From positions 301,383 to 365,382 of the forward strand of contig JAUJOF010000002.1 in assembly GCA_030447785.1 (NCBI GenBank): a stretch of 64,000 bases of DNA, in the 5' to 3' direction. Positions 52,933-62,090 of the stretch are shown piece by piece. The first letter of the stretch is position 1, and each line of letters opens with the position of its first letter. A program made the translations under genes and the position numbers. This DNA is from Solirubrobacteraceae bacterium (GTDB lineage Bacteria; Actinomycetota; Thermoleophilia; Solirubrobacterales; Solirubrobacteraceae). The notes under the pieces were generated by a model. It was not told the DNA's origin, did not search any database, and saw nothing but the letters and a program-made list of their open reading frames with translations.

Positions 52933-53475
52933 ATGTCCGCGAGCTCTCATCGCCTCGCCGTGCCGGCGCTCTGTGTCGCGGCCGTGCTCGCCGTCGCGGG
53001 TTGTGGCGGCGCGGAGGCGCCCGCCGAGCAGGAGGCTGCCGCCCCGCCCAGCCAGACCGCCCCGCCGTCCGCGACGCAGCCGCCGCCGCCCGAGCAGCCC
53101 GGTCCGGCGAGCAAGCCCGAGGTGAAGGTGCCCGAAGGCCCACCGCCCGAGGAGCTCGAGACCAAGGATCTCGTCGAGGGCGACGGCCAGACCGCCCGGG
53201 AGGGCGACATGGTCACGGTGCAGTACGTCGGCGTGCTCTACGACACTGGCGAGGAGTTCGACGCCTCCTACGACGCTGGCGAGCCCTTCACGTTCACGCT
53301 GGGCGCCGGCGAGGTCATCCCGGGCTGGGACGAGGGCATCGCCGGCATGCAGGTCGGCGGGCGCCGTCGGCTGGTCATCCCGCCCGATCAGGCCTACGGC
53401 GACCAGGGCTTCCCGCCGGCCATCGGCCCCGGCGAGACACTCGTCTTCGTCGTGGACCTCGTCTCGGTCGAGTAG
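52933..53475 (+). CDS. FKBP-type peptidyl-prolyl isomerase lipoprotein
   Basis: The 180-aa protein has a lipoprotein signal peptide with lipobox LAVAGCGG (Cys24) and a long Pro/Glu-rich linker (PPSATQPPPPEQPGP). A complete FKBP domain from about 83 onward has TAREGDMVTVQYVGVLYDTG, EEFDASYDAGEPFTFTLGAG, VIPGWDEGIAGMQVGGRRRL and IPPDQAYGDQGFPPAIGPGE. It would be anchored outside the membrane and assist folding of exported proteins. ATG at 52933. Intact. Confidence 0.92.
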   Translation: MSASSHRLAVPALCVAAVLAVAGCGGAEAPAEQEAAAPPSQTAPPSATQPPPPEQPGPASKPEVKVPEGPPPEELETKDLVEGDGQTAREGDMVTVQYVGVLYDTGEEFDASYDAGEPFTFTLGAGEVIPGWDEGIAGMQVGGRRRLVIPPDQAYGDQGFPPAIGPGETLVFVVDLVSVE

Positions 53476-53591
53476 CAGCCCTCGCCGGCGGGCACCTTCG
53501 GAGCGCAAGCCACGAGACCCGGAGGGACCATGGACGACGACGCTCGCAGCCGGCGTGCGCAGCGTGGCCATCCACAGCCCGCCCCGGGCAG

Positions 53592-54383
53592 TCAGACGTC
53601 CAGCGCGAGCAATGGCTCGACGAGGCCCGCCGGCGCGGCCAGCAAACCGGCGGGCGCCTCGCCGCGCGCCTTCAGCTCGCGTACCTCCAGCCCCGCGCGC
53701 TCGCACACGAGCGCGCCGGCGGCGATGTCCCACTGCTGCAAGCCGCGCTCGTAGTTGGCGTCCAGGCGGCCCGCGGCCGTCCAGGCCAGGTCGAGCGCGG
53801 CCGAGCCCACCCGGCGCACGTCGCGCACGCGCGGAAGCAGGCGGGCCACCACGGCGGCCTGGGCCTGGCGCACCGCGGGGTCATATCCGAAGCCGGTGGC
53901 CACCAGCGCGGTGGCGAGCTCTTCGCGCGTCGACGCCTCCAGCGCCCGGCCGCCGAGCGTGGCCGCCCCGCCGCGCTGCGCGGCGAACAGCTCGTCGCGC
54001 AGGGGGTCGTACACAACGCCCGCCAGCGCTCCGTCCTCGTCGTGCACCGCGACCGACACGCACCACTGTGGGATGCCGAACAGGAAGTTGACCGTGCCGT
54101 CCAGGGGATCGACGATCCACAGCAGGCCGGCGCCGGCCTGGTCGTCACCGCCGCTCTCGCCGCCCTCCTCGCCCAGCACCCGGTCGCCGGGCCGCCGCGC
54201 GGCCAGCACCTCGCGGATCGCCCGCTCGGCGGCCATGTCGGCTTCGCTGACCGGATCGGTCGGCGTGGACTTCGTGCCCACCGCCTCCTCGTCGCGCCGC
54301 TCGAAGCGCTCGGCCAGCAGCTCGCCGGCGGCGCGCGCGGCCTCGGCGGCCACCACGCCCAGGGCGCTCGGCGTGGCGCTCAC
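53592..54383 (-). CDS. Inositol monophosphatase family protein
   Basis: The 263-aa protein has the metal-site motifs: VLGEEGGES at about 69-77, WIVDPLDGTVNFLFGIPQW at about 89-107, and LQQWDIAAGALVCERAG near 217-233. Members hydrolyse inositol-1-phosphate, histidinol phosphate or related sugar phosphates with Mg2+. Which of these applies here is unclear. GTG at 54383 (SATPSALGVVAAEAARAAG) is the family-consistent start. Intact. Confidence 0.9.
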   Translation of the reverse strand: MSATPSALGVVAAEAARAAGELLAERFERRDEEAVGTKSTPTDPVSEADMAAERAIREVLAARRPGDRVLGEEGGESGGDDQAGAGLLWIVDPLDGTVNFLFGIPQWCVSVAVHDEDGALAGVVYDPLRDELFAAQRGGAATLGGRALEASTREELATALVATGFGYDPAVRQAQAAVVARLLPRVRDVRRVGSAALDLAWTAAGRLDANYERGLQQWDIAAGALVCERAGLEVRELKARGEAPAGLLAAPAGLVEPLLALDV

Positions 54384-54500
54384 GACACCGCCGGGCGGGG
54401 CTGCGCCCGGGGACGCCCCGCCTGCGCGCGCGGATGGTCCTGGGCGCGGCGGGCGAGGCCGGGGAAGGCGAGGCCGATGGCGTCCATCGCGGGCGAGGAT

Positions 54501-55781
54501 ATGGATGGCGCGCTCGCGGCGCGACCTGCCAGCATCCCCGCCGCCATGGGATCCTCGGTGATCGTCCAGCGGCTGGCGGGGATCCGGCGCCGGGCCGCGG
54601 GCAGCGACGCGGAGCGGCGCGCGGCGCTGGCGGCGGCGGAGGAGCTGCGCTCGCTGGGCTACCGGCCGCGCATCGAGACCGTCTGGGTGCGCCCCTACGA
54701 CGGGCTGGTGCACGTGCTGCACTGCGTCGCGGGCCTCGTCGCGAGCCTGGTGATGGTCGAGGGACCGGTGGTCGGCACGGCGCTGGCGGGCGTCGCGCTC
54801 GCGCTGGCGCTGGACGAGCTGACCGGCGCGGCGCGTCTCACGCGCGCGATCACCCCGCGGCGGGCCACCCAGAACGTCGTGGCCGAGGACCCGCGCCGCG
54901 CCGGCTCCGAGCTGACGGGCGCGGGGGGCTTCGCGGCCGGGGGGCCCACCGCGGGTGGCGAGCCGTCGGTGCGCCTGCTGCTCACCGCCGCGCTGGACGC
55001 GCCCCGCGCCGGCGCCCTCTCGCGCGGCCTCACCCGCCGCCTGTGGGGCCGCGCGCGCCGTCTGCTGCGCGGCCACCTCGCCGGACCCCACGCGGTGCTG
55101 GCCGCCTCGCTGGCCGCGCTCACCGCGTTCGGCCTGGCGCGGGTGGCCGGCGCCGACGCGCAGTGGCTGGGCGCCGGGCAGCTTCCCTTCTCCGTAGCCC
55201 TGCTCCTTCTGGGCGCCGCGTGGGTCGACCTCTGGCTCTCCGCCCCCGCCGTGGGCGAGGTCGACGCCACCGGGCCCGCGGCCGCGCTCGCGGTGGCCGG
55301 CGCGCTGCGCACCCGTCCGCCGCCCCGCCTGGCCGTCGATGTCGTGCTGGCCGGCGCGGGCGACGGCCCCTCGCTGGGCATGCGCGCCTTCGTGAGCGCC
55401 CGGCGCAGGCGCGTGCCCCCCGAGGAGGTCGCCGTGCTGCACTTCGATCCCTGCGCCGCAGGCGCCCCGGCGTGGATCGAGCGCGAGGGTCGGCTCCTGC
55501 CGCTGCGCTTCCATCCGCAGCTGCGCGGGCTGGCCGCGGCCACCGCGCGCGACGAGGCCCACCTGGGAGCCACGAGCCGCGTGTCGCGCGGCGAGAGCGG
55601 CGCGCTGGTCGCGCGCCGGCGACGCTGGCCCGCCCTGGCGCTGGCCTGTCTGGACGGCGACGGCCACCCCGGCGCCGCGGTCGACAGCGACCCACTGCGC
55701 GGCGCGGTGGAGCTGGCGCTGGGCGTGGTGGCGCGCCTGGACGCCGACCTCGCGGAGCACCCGGCGCGCGGTCCGCGATGA
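54501..55781 (+). CDS. Membrane protein, M28-peptidase-like but degenerate
   Basis: The 426-aa protein has hydrophobic segments LHCVAGLVASLVMVEGPVVG, VVGTALAGVALALALDEL, VLAASLAALTAFGLARVAGA and FSVALLLLGAAWVDLWLSA. Soluble regions include TQNVVAEDP, LLLTAALDAPRAGALSRGL and LAVDVVLAGAGDGPSLGMRA. The layout recalls zinc peptidase (M28)-like membrane proteins, but the metal-binding residues are not evident, so catalysis is doubtful. ATG at 54501 or 54546. Very GC-rich and open in several frames. Confidence 0.6.
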   Translation: MDGALAARPASIPAAMGSSVIVQRLAGIRRRAAGSDAERRAALAAAEELRSLGYRPRIETVWVRPYDGLVHVLHCVAGLVASLVMVEGPVVGTALAGVALALALDELTGAARLTRAITPRRATQNVVAEDPRRAGSELTGAGGFAAGGPTAGGEPSVRLLLTAALDAPRAGALSRGLTRRLWGRARRLLRGHLAGPHAVLAASLAALTAFGLARVAGADAQWLGAGQLPFSVALLLLGAAWVDLWLSAPAVGEVDATGPAAALAVAGALRTRPPPRLAVDVVLAGAGDGPSLGMRAFVSARRRRVPPEEVAVLHFDPCAAGAPAWIEREGRLLPLRFHPQLRGLAAATARDEAHLGATSRVSRGESGALVARRRRWPALALACLDGDGHPGAAVDSDPLRGAVELALGVVARLDADLAEHPARGPR

Positions 55782-55815
55782 TGCGTGGCGTGGCTTCGCC
55801 GACCAGGAGGACGCG

Positions 55816-57804
55816 ATGAGCACCCCGGGCGACGCGCGCGTGCTGTGGGAGCCCCCGGCCGAGCTGCGCGAACGCGCGGCGCTGACCGGCTACCTGCGTT
55901 GGCTGGAGAGCGAGCGCGGCTTGCGCTTCGACGGGTATGAGGACCTGTGGCGCTGGTCGGTGGAGGACCTCGAGGGCTTCTGGCAGTCGATCTGGGACGT
56001 CTTCGAGGTGCACGCCTCCGCGCCGCCCGAGCGGGTGCTGAGCGAGCGCTCCATGCCCGGCGCGCGGTGGTTCCCCGGGGCGCACCTGAACTTCGCCGAG
56101 CACGTCTTCCGCGCCAAGGACGGCGACGCGGTGGCCATCGTGCACGCCTCCGAGCTGCGCGGCCAGGCCGAGACGACGTGGGCGGAGCTGCGCGTGATGA
56201 CCGCGCGCATCGCCGCCGGCCTGAGGGCGCTCGGGGTTCGCAAGGGCGATCGCGTGGTCGCCTACCTGCCCAACGTGCCCGAGACGGTGGCCGCCTTCCT
56301 GGCCTGCGCGACGCTGGGGGCGGTCTGGTCCAGCGCCGCGCCCGAGTTCGGGGCCGCCGGCGTGGTCGACCGCTTCTGCCAGATCGAGCCCAAGGTGCTG
56401 CTGGCCGTCGACGGCTACCGCTACGGCAGAAGGGACGTCGACCGCCGCGAGACGGTGGCCCACCTGCGCGACGCGCTGCCGGGCCTGGAGCACACCGTCC
56501 TGCTCCCCTACCTCGATCCCCAGGCGACGCTCGAGGGAACCATGGACTGGGACGAGCTGCTGGCCACGGGGGACGGAACGGCCACGCGCTTCGAGCCGCT
56601 GCCCTTCGAACACCCGTTGTGGGTCCTGTACTCCTCGGGCACCACCGGACTGCCCAAGGCCATCGTGCAGGGCCAGGGCGGGATCCTGCTCGAGCACCTC
56701 AAGCACCTGCACCTCCACCTCGACGCGCGCGCCGGCGACCGCGTCTTCTGGTTCACCACCACCGGATGGATGATGTGGAACCTCCTCGTCGGGGTGCTGC
56801 TCACCGAAGCGGCCATCGTCCTCTACGACGGCAGCCCTGCGTACCCGGATCTGGGGGTGCTGTGGGACCTGGCCGAGTCGGCCGGCATCACCACCTTGGG
56901 CACCAGCGCCGCCTACCTGGGAGCCTGCCTCAAGGAGGGCGTGCGGCCGGCCCAGGGACGCGACCTGCAGCGCCTGCGCGCGGTGGGCTCCACCGGCTCT
57001 CCCCTCTCCCCCGAGGGCTTCGACTGGGTCTACGACGCGCTGGGACCCGACATCTGGCTGTTCTCCACCAGCGGGGGCACCGACGTGTGCACCGCCTTCG
57101 TGGGCGGCGTCCCGCTGCTGCCCGTCTACCGCGGCGAGCTGCAGGCTCGCGCGCTGGGCTGCGCGGTGGAGGCCTGGGACGAGGCCGGCAACGCGGTGAT
57201 CGATCAGGTCGGCGAGCTGGTCGTCACCCAGCCCATGCCCTCCATGCCGTTGTTCTTGTGGAACGATCCCGACGGCTCGCGCCTGCGCGAGAGCTACTTC
57301 GACGTGTTCCCCGGGGTGTGGCGCCACGGGGACTGGATCGAGATCACCGCGCGGGGCAGCGCGATCGTCTACGGGCGCTCGGACTCGACGCTCAACCGCG
57401 GAGGGGTGCGCATCGGCACCAGCGAGATCCTCCGCGCCGTGCTGGCCGTGGAAGAGGTCGTCGATGCGCTGGTGGTCGACCTGGAGGGCGGGTCCCGGGC
57501 CGGGGAGGCGTGGATGCCCCTGTTCGTGGTGCTGCGCGAGGGCGCGCGCCTGGACGACGAGCTGGTGGCCACGATCCGCCGCCGCGTGCGCGAGGACTGC
57601 TCGCCGCGTCACGTGCCCGACGAGGTGCGCCAGATCGCCGAGGTGCCGCGGACGCTGTCGGGCAAGGCGCTCGAGATCCCGGTCAAGAAGATCCTCATGG
57701 GCGCCGACCCCGAGCGGGCAGCCGCGCGCGACGCGCTGGCCAATCCCGCCGCACTGGATGTCTTCGTGGCCATGGCGCGCGGGAACGGCGAGCAGGGGCG
57801 TTGA
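55816..57804 (+). CDS. Acetoacetyl-CoA synthetase
   Basis: The 662-aa protein is an acyl-adenylate-forming enzyme of the acetoacetate-CoA ligase type. It shows RWFPGAHLNFAEHVFRAKD near 92-110, LYSSGTTGLPKAIVQG (ATP/AMP loop) near 272-287, WFTTTGWMMWN, FSTSGGTDVCTAFVGGVPL, YGRSDSTLNRGGVRIGTSE near 519-537 and the C-terminal lysine region PRTLSGKALEIPVKK near 613-627. It would activate acetoacetate with ATP and CoA (EC 6.2.1.16), feeding ketone-body carbon to lipid metabolism. AGGAGG precedes ATG at 55816. Length is normal. Confidence 0.92.
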   Translation: MSTPGDARVLWEPPAELRERAALTGYLRWLESERGLRFDGYEDLWRWSVEDLEGFWQSIWDVFEVHASAPPERVLSERSMPGARWFPGAHLNFAEHVFRAKDGDAVAIVHASELRGQAETTWAELRVMTARIAAGLRALGVRKGDRVVAYLPNVPETVAAFLACATLGAVWSSAAPEFGAAGVVDRFCQIEPKVLLAVDGYRYGRRDVDRRETVAHLRDALPGLEHTVLLPYLDPQATLEGTMDWDELLATGDGTATRFEPLPFEHPLWVLYSSGTTGLPKAIVQGQGGILLEHLKHLHLHLDARAGDRVFWFTTTGWMMWNLLVGVLLTEAAIVLYDGSPAYPDLGVLWDLAESAGITTLGTSAAYLGACLKEGVRPAQGRDLQRLRAVGSTGSPLSPEGFDWVYDALGPDIWLFSTSGGTDVCTAFVGGVPLLPVYRGELQARALGCAVEAWDEAGNAVIDQVGELVVTQPMPSMPLFLWNDPDGSRLRESYFDVFPGVWRHGDWIEITARGSAIVYGRSDSTLNRGGVRIGTSEILRAVLAVEEVVDALVVDLEGGSRAGEAWMPLFVVLREGARLDDELVATIRRRVREDCSPRHVPDEVRQIAEVPRTLSGKALEIPVKKILMGADPERAAARDALANPAALDVFVAMARGNGEQGR

Positions 57805-58151
57805 CGCTCGCGCTGGTCGCGCTGGCCGGTGCCGTGGGGGTGAGCGCCCGCTACGGCCTGGGTCTGCTCAGCGCGTCGCTGTGGACGACTCTCGCCATCA
57901 ACGTGGCGGGCTCGCTGGCGCTGGGCGTGCTGCTGGGCGCGGACCGGGGCCTCGCCCCCGCGGTGCGCGAGGCCGTGGGCATCGGGCTCCTCGGAGGCTT
58001 CACCACCTTCTCCACCTTCTCGTTGCAGGCGGTCACCGAGGTGGAGGCGGGGCGGGTCGCCACGGCGATGCTGTACGTCGCCTCATCGGTGCTGCTGGGC
58101 CTGGCGGCGGCCGCGGCCGGCTACGCGGCGGCCCGCGCGATCACGCGCTGA
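57801..58151 (+). CDS. crcB: CrcB/FluC fluoride channel
   Basis: The 116-aa protein has four transmembrane helices and the FluC signature LLGGFTTFSTFSLQAV (Phe box), with SARYGLG near the start and LAINVAGSLALGVLLG in helix 2. FluC channels export fluoride as dual-topology dimers. TTG at 57801 overlaps the stop of the acetoacetyl-CoA synthetase gene (TTGA), indicating translational coupling. Only one crcB is present here; a partner is not needed for homodimeric types. No fluoride riboswitch was seen. Confidence 0.9.
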   Translation: MTLALVALAGAVGVSARYGLGLLSASLWTTLAINVAGSLALGVLLGADRGLAPAVREAVGIGLLGGFTTFSTFSLQAVTEVEAGRVATAMLYVASSVLLGLAAAAAGYAAARAITR

Positions 58152-58160
58152 GCAGGGGCG

Positions 58161-59306
58161 TCAGCGCGGCGACGGGCTGCGCTCGTCGCTGCGCTCGCCG
58201 CCCGACCACAGCGGCGAGGGCGGGCGAGGCGCCTCGCGCTGGGGGCCCGCGGGCACCGGCGCGCTGGGCGCGGGCTGCTCGGTGTCCGGGCCGGGCATCG
58301 GCGTGGGCGGCGCGGCGGGCCGCTCCGCGCCCGGGTCTGGCGGTAGCTCTTCGCGCGGGCGCAGCCCGAACGCCACCGCGCCCAGGCCGATCACCAGCAG
58401 CACCACGGGCCACCACAGCAGCGAGGGGCCGCCGTCGGCGTCGACGGTCAGGCCGGCGAAGAGGGCCAGCGCCAGCGCGCCGAGGTAGGCGGGCCCCGGC
58501 TCGCGGTCCACGGCGGCGTAGGCCAGCAGCGCTCCGCCGCCCACCAGCACCACCAGCTCCCAGGCCCACGGGGTCCCCTCGGCCAGCGGGCCGATCGGGG
58601 CCAGCGCAGGGATCCGCTCGGCCGCCAGCGTGACCGCCAGACCGGCCAGCGCCACGCCGCCGGCGTTGACGAAGGCCACGGCCTGGCGGCGATGGGCGTC
58701 GCGGGTGAAAGTGGCGGCCACGACGAGGCAGATGAGGCCAGCGAGCAGCAGGTAGCGGAAGGCCTCCAGGCGGTCGTCGAGCAGGAAGATCAGGTCGGCC
58801 AGCGCCAGCACGGTGACCAGGCCGGCCACGCACGCCACGAGCGTCACGAGGGCCGAACGCTTGGTCGCCGCCAGCGCGACCGCCAGCGCGGTGAGCACGC
58901 CCGCGGCGAAGGTGGTGGCCGCCGGCGAGGCCAGCCGCCCGTCGTCGCCCAGCGCGTCGGCCAGATCGCTGAGGGCCAGCAGCGCGAGCACCAGGCCGCC
59001 GACGAGCAGGATCGTCACGTAGGGCCGCGGACCGCCCCGAGCCCCGTCGGTCGCGCCGGGAGCGGGCGGCGCGCCCTCGGAGGAGCCCGGCACGCCGGCG
59101 TCCTGCCCCACCCGCGCCAGCGCGCCCATGGCCAGCACGAGCAGGGCGCCCGGCGCGCTGAGGACGGCCAGGCGCACGCCCGCCGCCCACGCGTCGACCA
59201 GGCGCAGGTCGGCGACGATCAGCCCGAGTGCCAGCACCACTGCGCCCGCCGCGACGACGTCGCCGCGGTGGGGGTGAGGACGGACCGCGTCGGCCAAACG
59301 CCGCAT
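58161..59306 (-). CDS. Hypothetical multi-pass membrane protein
   Basis: The 381-aa protein has about ten hydrophobic stretches, for example VVAAGAVVLALGLIVADLRL, YVTILLVGGLVLALLALSDL, VTLVACVAGLVTVLALADL and LLWWPVVLLVIGLGAVAFGL. A Pro-rich, probably cytoplasmic C-terminal tail of about 65 residues follows (PPTPMPGPDTEQPAPSA). Family not recognised. ATG at 59306. It converges on crcB with only 9 bp between stops. Confidence 0.75.
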   Translation of the reverse strand: MRRLADAVRPHPHRGDVVAAGAVVLALGLIVADLRLVDAWAAGVRLAVLSAPGALLVLAMGALARVGQDAGVPGSSEGAPPAPGATDGARGGPRPYVTILLVGGLVLALLALSDLADALGDDGRLASPAATTFAAGVLTALAVALAATKRSALVTLVACVAGLVTVLALADLIFLLDDRLEAFRYLLLAGLICLVVAATFTRDAHRRQAVAFVNAGGVALAGLAVTLAAERIPALAPIGPLAEGTPWAWELVVLVGGGALLAYAAVDREPGPAYLGALALALFAGLTVDADGGPSLLWWPVVLLVIGLGAVAFGLRPREELPPDPGAERPAAPPTPMPGPDTEQPAPSAPVPAGPQREAPRPPSPLWSGGERSDERSPSPR

Positions 59307-59316
59307 GGGGCGCAGA

Positions 59317-59515
59317 CTAGAGCCCGGGGTTGGGCGCGGGCGCGTCGCCCGAGTAGTCGTAGAAGCCGATCCCGGACTCGGTGATGGCCTCGATGACCAG
59401 GTCGCACTCGCCGAGGTCCTGGTAGCTCGTGGTGGTCTGGATGCGCCCGCGTGTCGCCTCGGCGTCCTCCTGGAGCTGCGGTCCTTCAGCACCGCGCGGG
59501 CGAGCTGCTTCTCGA
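59317..59515 (-). pseudogene. 3-hydroxyacyl-CoA dehydrogenase relic (ends joined)
   Basis: The minus strand reads LSRIEKQLARAVLKD, then after a frameshift QEDAEATRGRIQTTTSY and LGECDLVIEAITE, all from the NAD-binding domain. It passes directly into SGIGFYDYSGDAPAPNPGL, the extreme C-terminus of the same family. About two thirds of the protein is missing between the two parts, and the first strand is also absent. It lies next to an intact enoyl-CoA hydratase, its usual partner in fatty-acid beta-oxidation. Confidence 0.75.
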
Positions 59516-59547
59516 TCCGCGACAGCCCTGCTTTTATGCTCCCTCCC

Positions 59548-60327
59548 ATGAGCCTCGTCATCACCGAAGATCGCGGCCCGGTGCGCCACGTCGTGCTCAA
59601 CCGGCCCGACAAGCGCAACGCGATCAACGGCGAGCTGGTGGTCGGCCTGCACGAAGCGCTGCGCGCCGCGGCGGCCGACAGCGCGGTGCGCTGCGTGGTG
59701 CTGCGCGGCGAGGGCGCGATGTTCTCCTCGGGGATGGACTTCGGCTCGCTGAGCGACCTGGCCTCCCGGCCCGACCGCCTGCGCGAGCTCCGCGGCGCGA
59801 TCCTGGCGGCGTGGAACCTCTGCGAGGAGATGACCAAGCCCACCATCGCCCAGATCCACGGCGGGTGCATCGGCGGAGCCATGGAGCTCGTCCTGGCCTG
59901 CGACCTGCGCGTGATGGCCGCCGACGCCCTCATCGGCCTGGTCGAGACGCGCGTGGGGCTCATCCCCGACGTGGGCGGCTCCTCGCGCCTGCCCGCGGTG
60001 ATCGGGCTGGGCCGCGCCAAGGAGATGATCATGGCCTCGAGGCTGATCGACGGGACCGAGGCCGAGCGCATCGGCCTGGCCAACCGGGTGGCGCCCGCCG
60101 ACGAGCTCGAGGCCGCCACCGAGACGCTGGTGGACGAACTGCTGGCCTGCGCGCCGCTGGCCGTGGGGCTGGTCAAGCGGGTCATGGACGCCGCGGCCAA
60201 GCCCGCGCTGGCCGCCACGCTCGAGCAGGAGGCCATGGTGCAGGAGCGGTGCGCGCGCAGCGAGGACTTCACCGAGGGCGCCGCGGCGTTCGCCGAGAAG
60301 CGCCAGCCCACCTTCAGCGGGCGCTAG
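59548..60327 (+). CDS. Enoyl-CoA hydratase/isomerase family protein
   Basis: The 259-aa crotonase-fold protein has VRHVVLNRPDKRNAINGELV, VLRGEGAMFSSGMDFGSLSD (oxyanion-hole loop), AQIHGGCIGGAMELVLACDL (second oxyanion glycine) and GLVETRVGLIPDVGGSSRLP. At the catalytic positions VETRVGLIPD keeps the first Glu region, and the second position is Asp rather than Glu. This is more typical of isomerases, so hydratase activity is uncertain. ATG at 59548. Intact. Confidence 0.88.
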   Translation: MSLVITEDRGPVRHVVLNRPDKRNAINGELVVGLHEALRAAAADSAVRCVVLRGEGAMFSSGMDFGSLSDLASRPDRLRELRGAILAAWNLCEEMTKPTIAQIHGGCIGGAMELVLACDLRVMAADALIGLVETRVGLIPDVGGSSRLPAVIGLGRAKEMIMASRLIDGTEAERIGLANRVAPADELEAATETLVDELLACAPLAVGLVKRVMDAAAKPALAATLEQEAMVQERCARSEDFTEGAAAFAEKRQPTFSGR

Positions 60328-60399
60328 CGGAGCGGCCTGCGCGCCGTTGCGCCGCGCCTGTGCGAACCCCTGCAGATGTCGTGCCGCCCTGCTCGATGC

Positions 60400-61851
60400 C
60401 TACTCCACCGCGAGCACGACGATGGTGGCGTCGTCTTCGAGGGGCTCTCGCCAGCAGTCCGTGACGGTCTGCTGGATGGCCATGGCGGTGGCGGCTGCGG
60501 TCGGATTGTCCGCGCGTTCCAGCCCTCGGCGTAGCCCTTCCACGCCGAATCGCCCACCGTCTTCTGTATGCCGTTCGGTGATGCCGTCGGTGATGAGGAT
60601 GAGCCGTTCGCCCGAGTGCAGCTGACGCTCGACGGGTCGAAAGGTGCGCTGGGCATCGCCGGTACCCAATGCCGTGTGCTGTGGTCCCTCGAGTTCGGTG
60701 AGGTTGCCGTCGAGGTCGACCAAGTAGGCAGGGGGGTGGCCGCAGTTGACCCAGCTCAACGTCGCGGTGGCAGCGCGCCATCGTGCGATGAGCGCGGTGA
60801 CGTAGAAGTCGGGGTTGCCCAGTCGCCGGACCGTGTCGTGCATGATCTCGAGCGCCTGTTCGAGGTTGTGCCCGCTGCGCCGCGCGGCGCGCAGCGCTCC
60901 GAGCGCCGCCGCGCCCAATCCGGCGGCGTTCGGTCCGCTGTCGGCGGCGTCGGCGATGGCCAGCCACGCCCCGTCGCGGTTCTCGACGAAGTCAAACCAG
61001 TCGCCGCCGACTTCGTAGCTGGGAAGCAGGGCTCCGGCGAGCTGCGCGCCGGCGATCCGCGCGATGCGCGGCGGAAAGAGGTTCTGCTGGATCTCCGCAG
61101 CGGGTGTCGTGGGTTTGCGTCGCCGCGCCGCCGCGATGAAGTCGGTGTAGTCGTTGGCGAGCTCGAGCGCCGCGGCCCCCTGCTTGGCGATGTCCTCCAG
61201 GGAGCTCACCGGCGCTCCCATGCACAGCAACAGCCCCGTCACCCGCCCACGCAGCCACAACGGCTCCGCCACGCAGCCGGGGAGGCGCTGCTCCAACCGG
61301 CCATAGAAGGCGGGTAGGCCTTCGGGGACGATCTCCGGGCCGAGCGCCGGCGGATGCTCGAGCCGGCTTGGGAACTCCTCTGAGCCCGCAAGCCGCAACA
61401 GGTGCGAACCGTCGATGTCGATGACGTAGAGCGCGACGGCCACTCCGGCCGCGCGCCGGGCCTCGGCCACGAGTTGATCGGCGACCAGATGCGGCGGCAC
61501 CTCATCGAGCACGCGCGTGACCTCCAGCGCGAGCGGACGGTCACGGCCAAGCTGTCCCGGCGCGCGGAAGGGCATGGTCGCCACCGAGCCCGGCGCCCGA
61601 GGTGGCTCGTGCGATGCTTCGCTTGCGCGCTGCTCGAGCGCTTGCTCGAGCGCCTGTCGGGTCGGGAAGTGGCGGTAGAGCGTCGAGCGGCCAACGCCGG
61701 CAGCGGCGGCGATCTCCACCATGCTGACGCGCCGGTCGCCCATCAGCGCGCTGGCGGCCTCGAGCATCCGCTCCCTGCTGGCCACCGCGTCGGCCCGCGT
61801 CAGAGCGCGGCCGCTGTCAGAGGCAGGATCTGCTGGCGCCGACTCGGTCAT
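60400..61851 (-). CDS. TetR-type HTH fused to SpoIIE-type PP2C phosphatase
   Basis: The 483-aa protein begins with a TetR DNA-binding domain (REMLEAAS-like RERMLEAASALMGD, MVEIAAAAGVGRSTLYRHFP at about 44-63). A middle region of about 150 residues, possibly GAF-like, contains AVALYVIDIDGSHLLRLAGS. From about 250 comes a SpoIIE phosphatase domain: LFPPRIARIAGAQLAGALLP, YEVGGDWFDFVENRDGAWLA, WVNCGHPPAYLVDLDG, RLILITDGITE and EDDATIVVLAVE. The catalytic metal Asp residues appear present. It may link a ligand signal to dephosphorylation of an anti-sigma antagonist. Intact. Confidence 0.85.
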   Translation of the reverse strand: MTESAPADPASDSGRALTRADAVASRERMLEAASALMGDRRVSMVEIAAAAGVGRSTLYRHFPTRQALEQALEQRASEASHEPPRAPGSVATMPFRAPGQLGRDRPLALEVTRVLDEVPPHLVADQLVAEARRAAGVAVALYVIDIDGSHLLRLAGSEEFPSRLEHPPALGPEIVPEGLPAFYGRLEQRLPGCVAEPLWLRGRVTGLLLCMGAPVSSLEDIAKQGAAALELANDYTDFIAAARRRKPTTPAAEIQQNLFPPRIARIAGAQLAGALLPSYEVGGDWFDFVENRDGAWLAIADAADSGPNAAGLGAAALGALRAARRSGHNLEQALEIMHDTVRRLGNPDFYVTALIARWRAATATLSWVNCGHPPAYLVDLDGNLTELEGPQHTALGTGDAQRTFRPVERQLHSGERLILITDGITERHTEDGGRFGVEGLRRGLERADNPTAAATAMAIQQTVTDCWREPLEDDATIVVLAVE

Positions 61852-62090
61852 GCCCGTCGCTGACGGTACCGCTGCGGCGGGGCAGAGTTTGGGCTGCGTT
61901 CCTCCACGTGCCTGCGTCCGCGCCGTGCTGTCCCGCTCGCGACACGTTTGTCTCCCCTGTCGAGGGGTAGAGGGGCACCAATGGTGTCCCGTCTACGAGA
62001 CAGCCCGTGTGCTGAAGGCAGTTGTCGGAACGATATGCGCCTGTGGCACACCGCGACTCGCAGTTCGACCAGAACGACCGGGAGGTAGGC

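Noticed and set aside
52818-57612. Very long open frames on both strands (for example across 53592-55823 and 55120-57612)
   Set aside because: They are antisense or out-of-frame shadows of real GC-rich genes. They lack domains and ribosome-binding sites, while the overlapping frames encode recognised enzymes.
57700-57801. Fluoride riboswitch upstream of crcB
   Set aside because: crcB is translationally coupled to the preceding gene through a TTGA overlap, leaving no leader, and no riboswitch-like sequence was seen.
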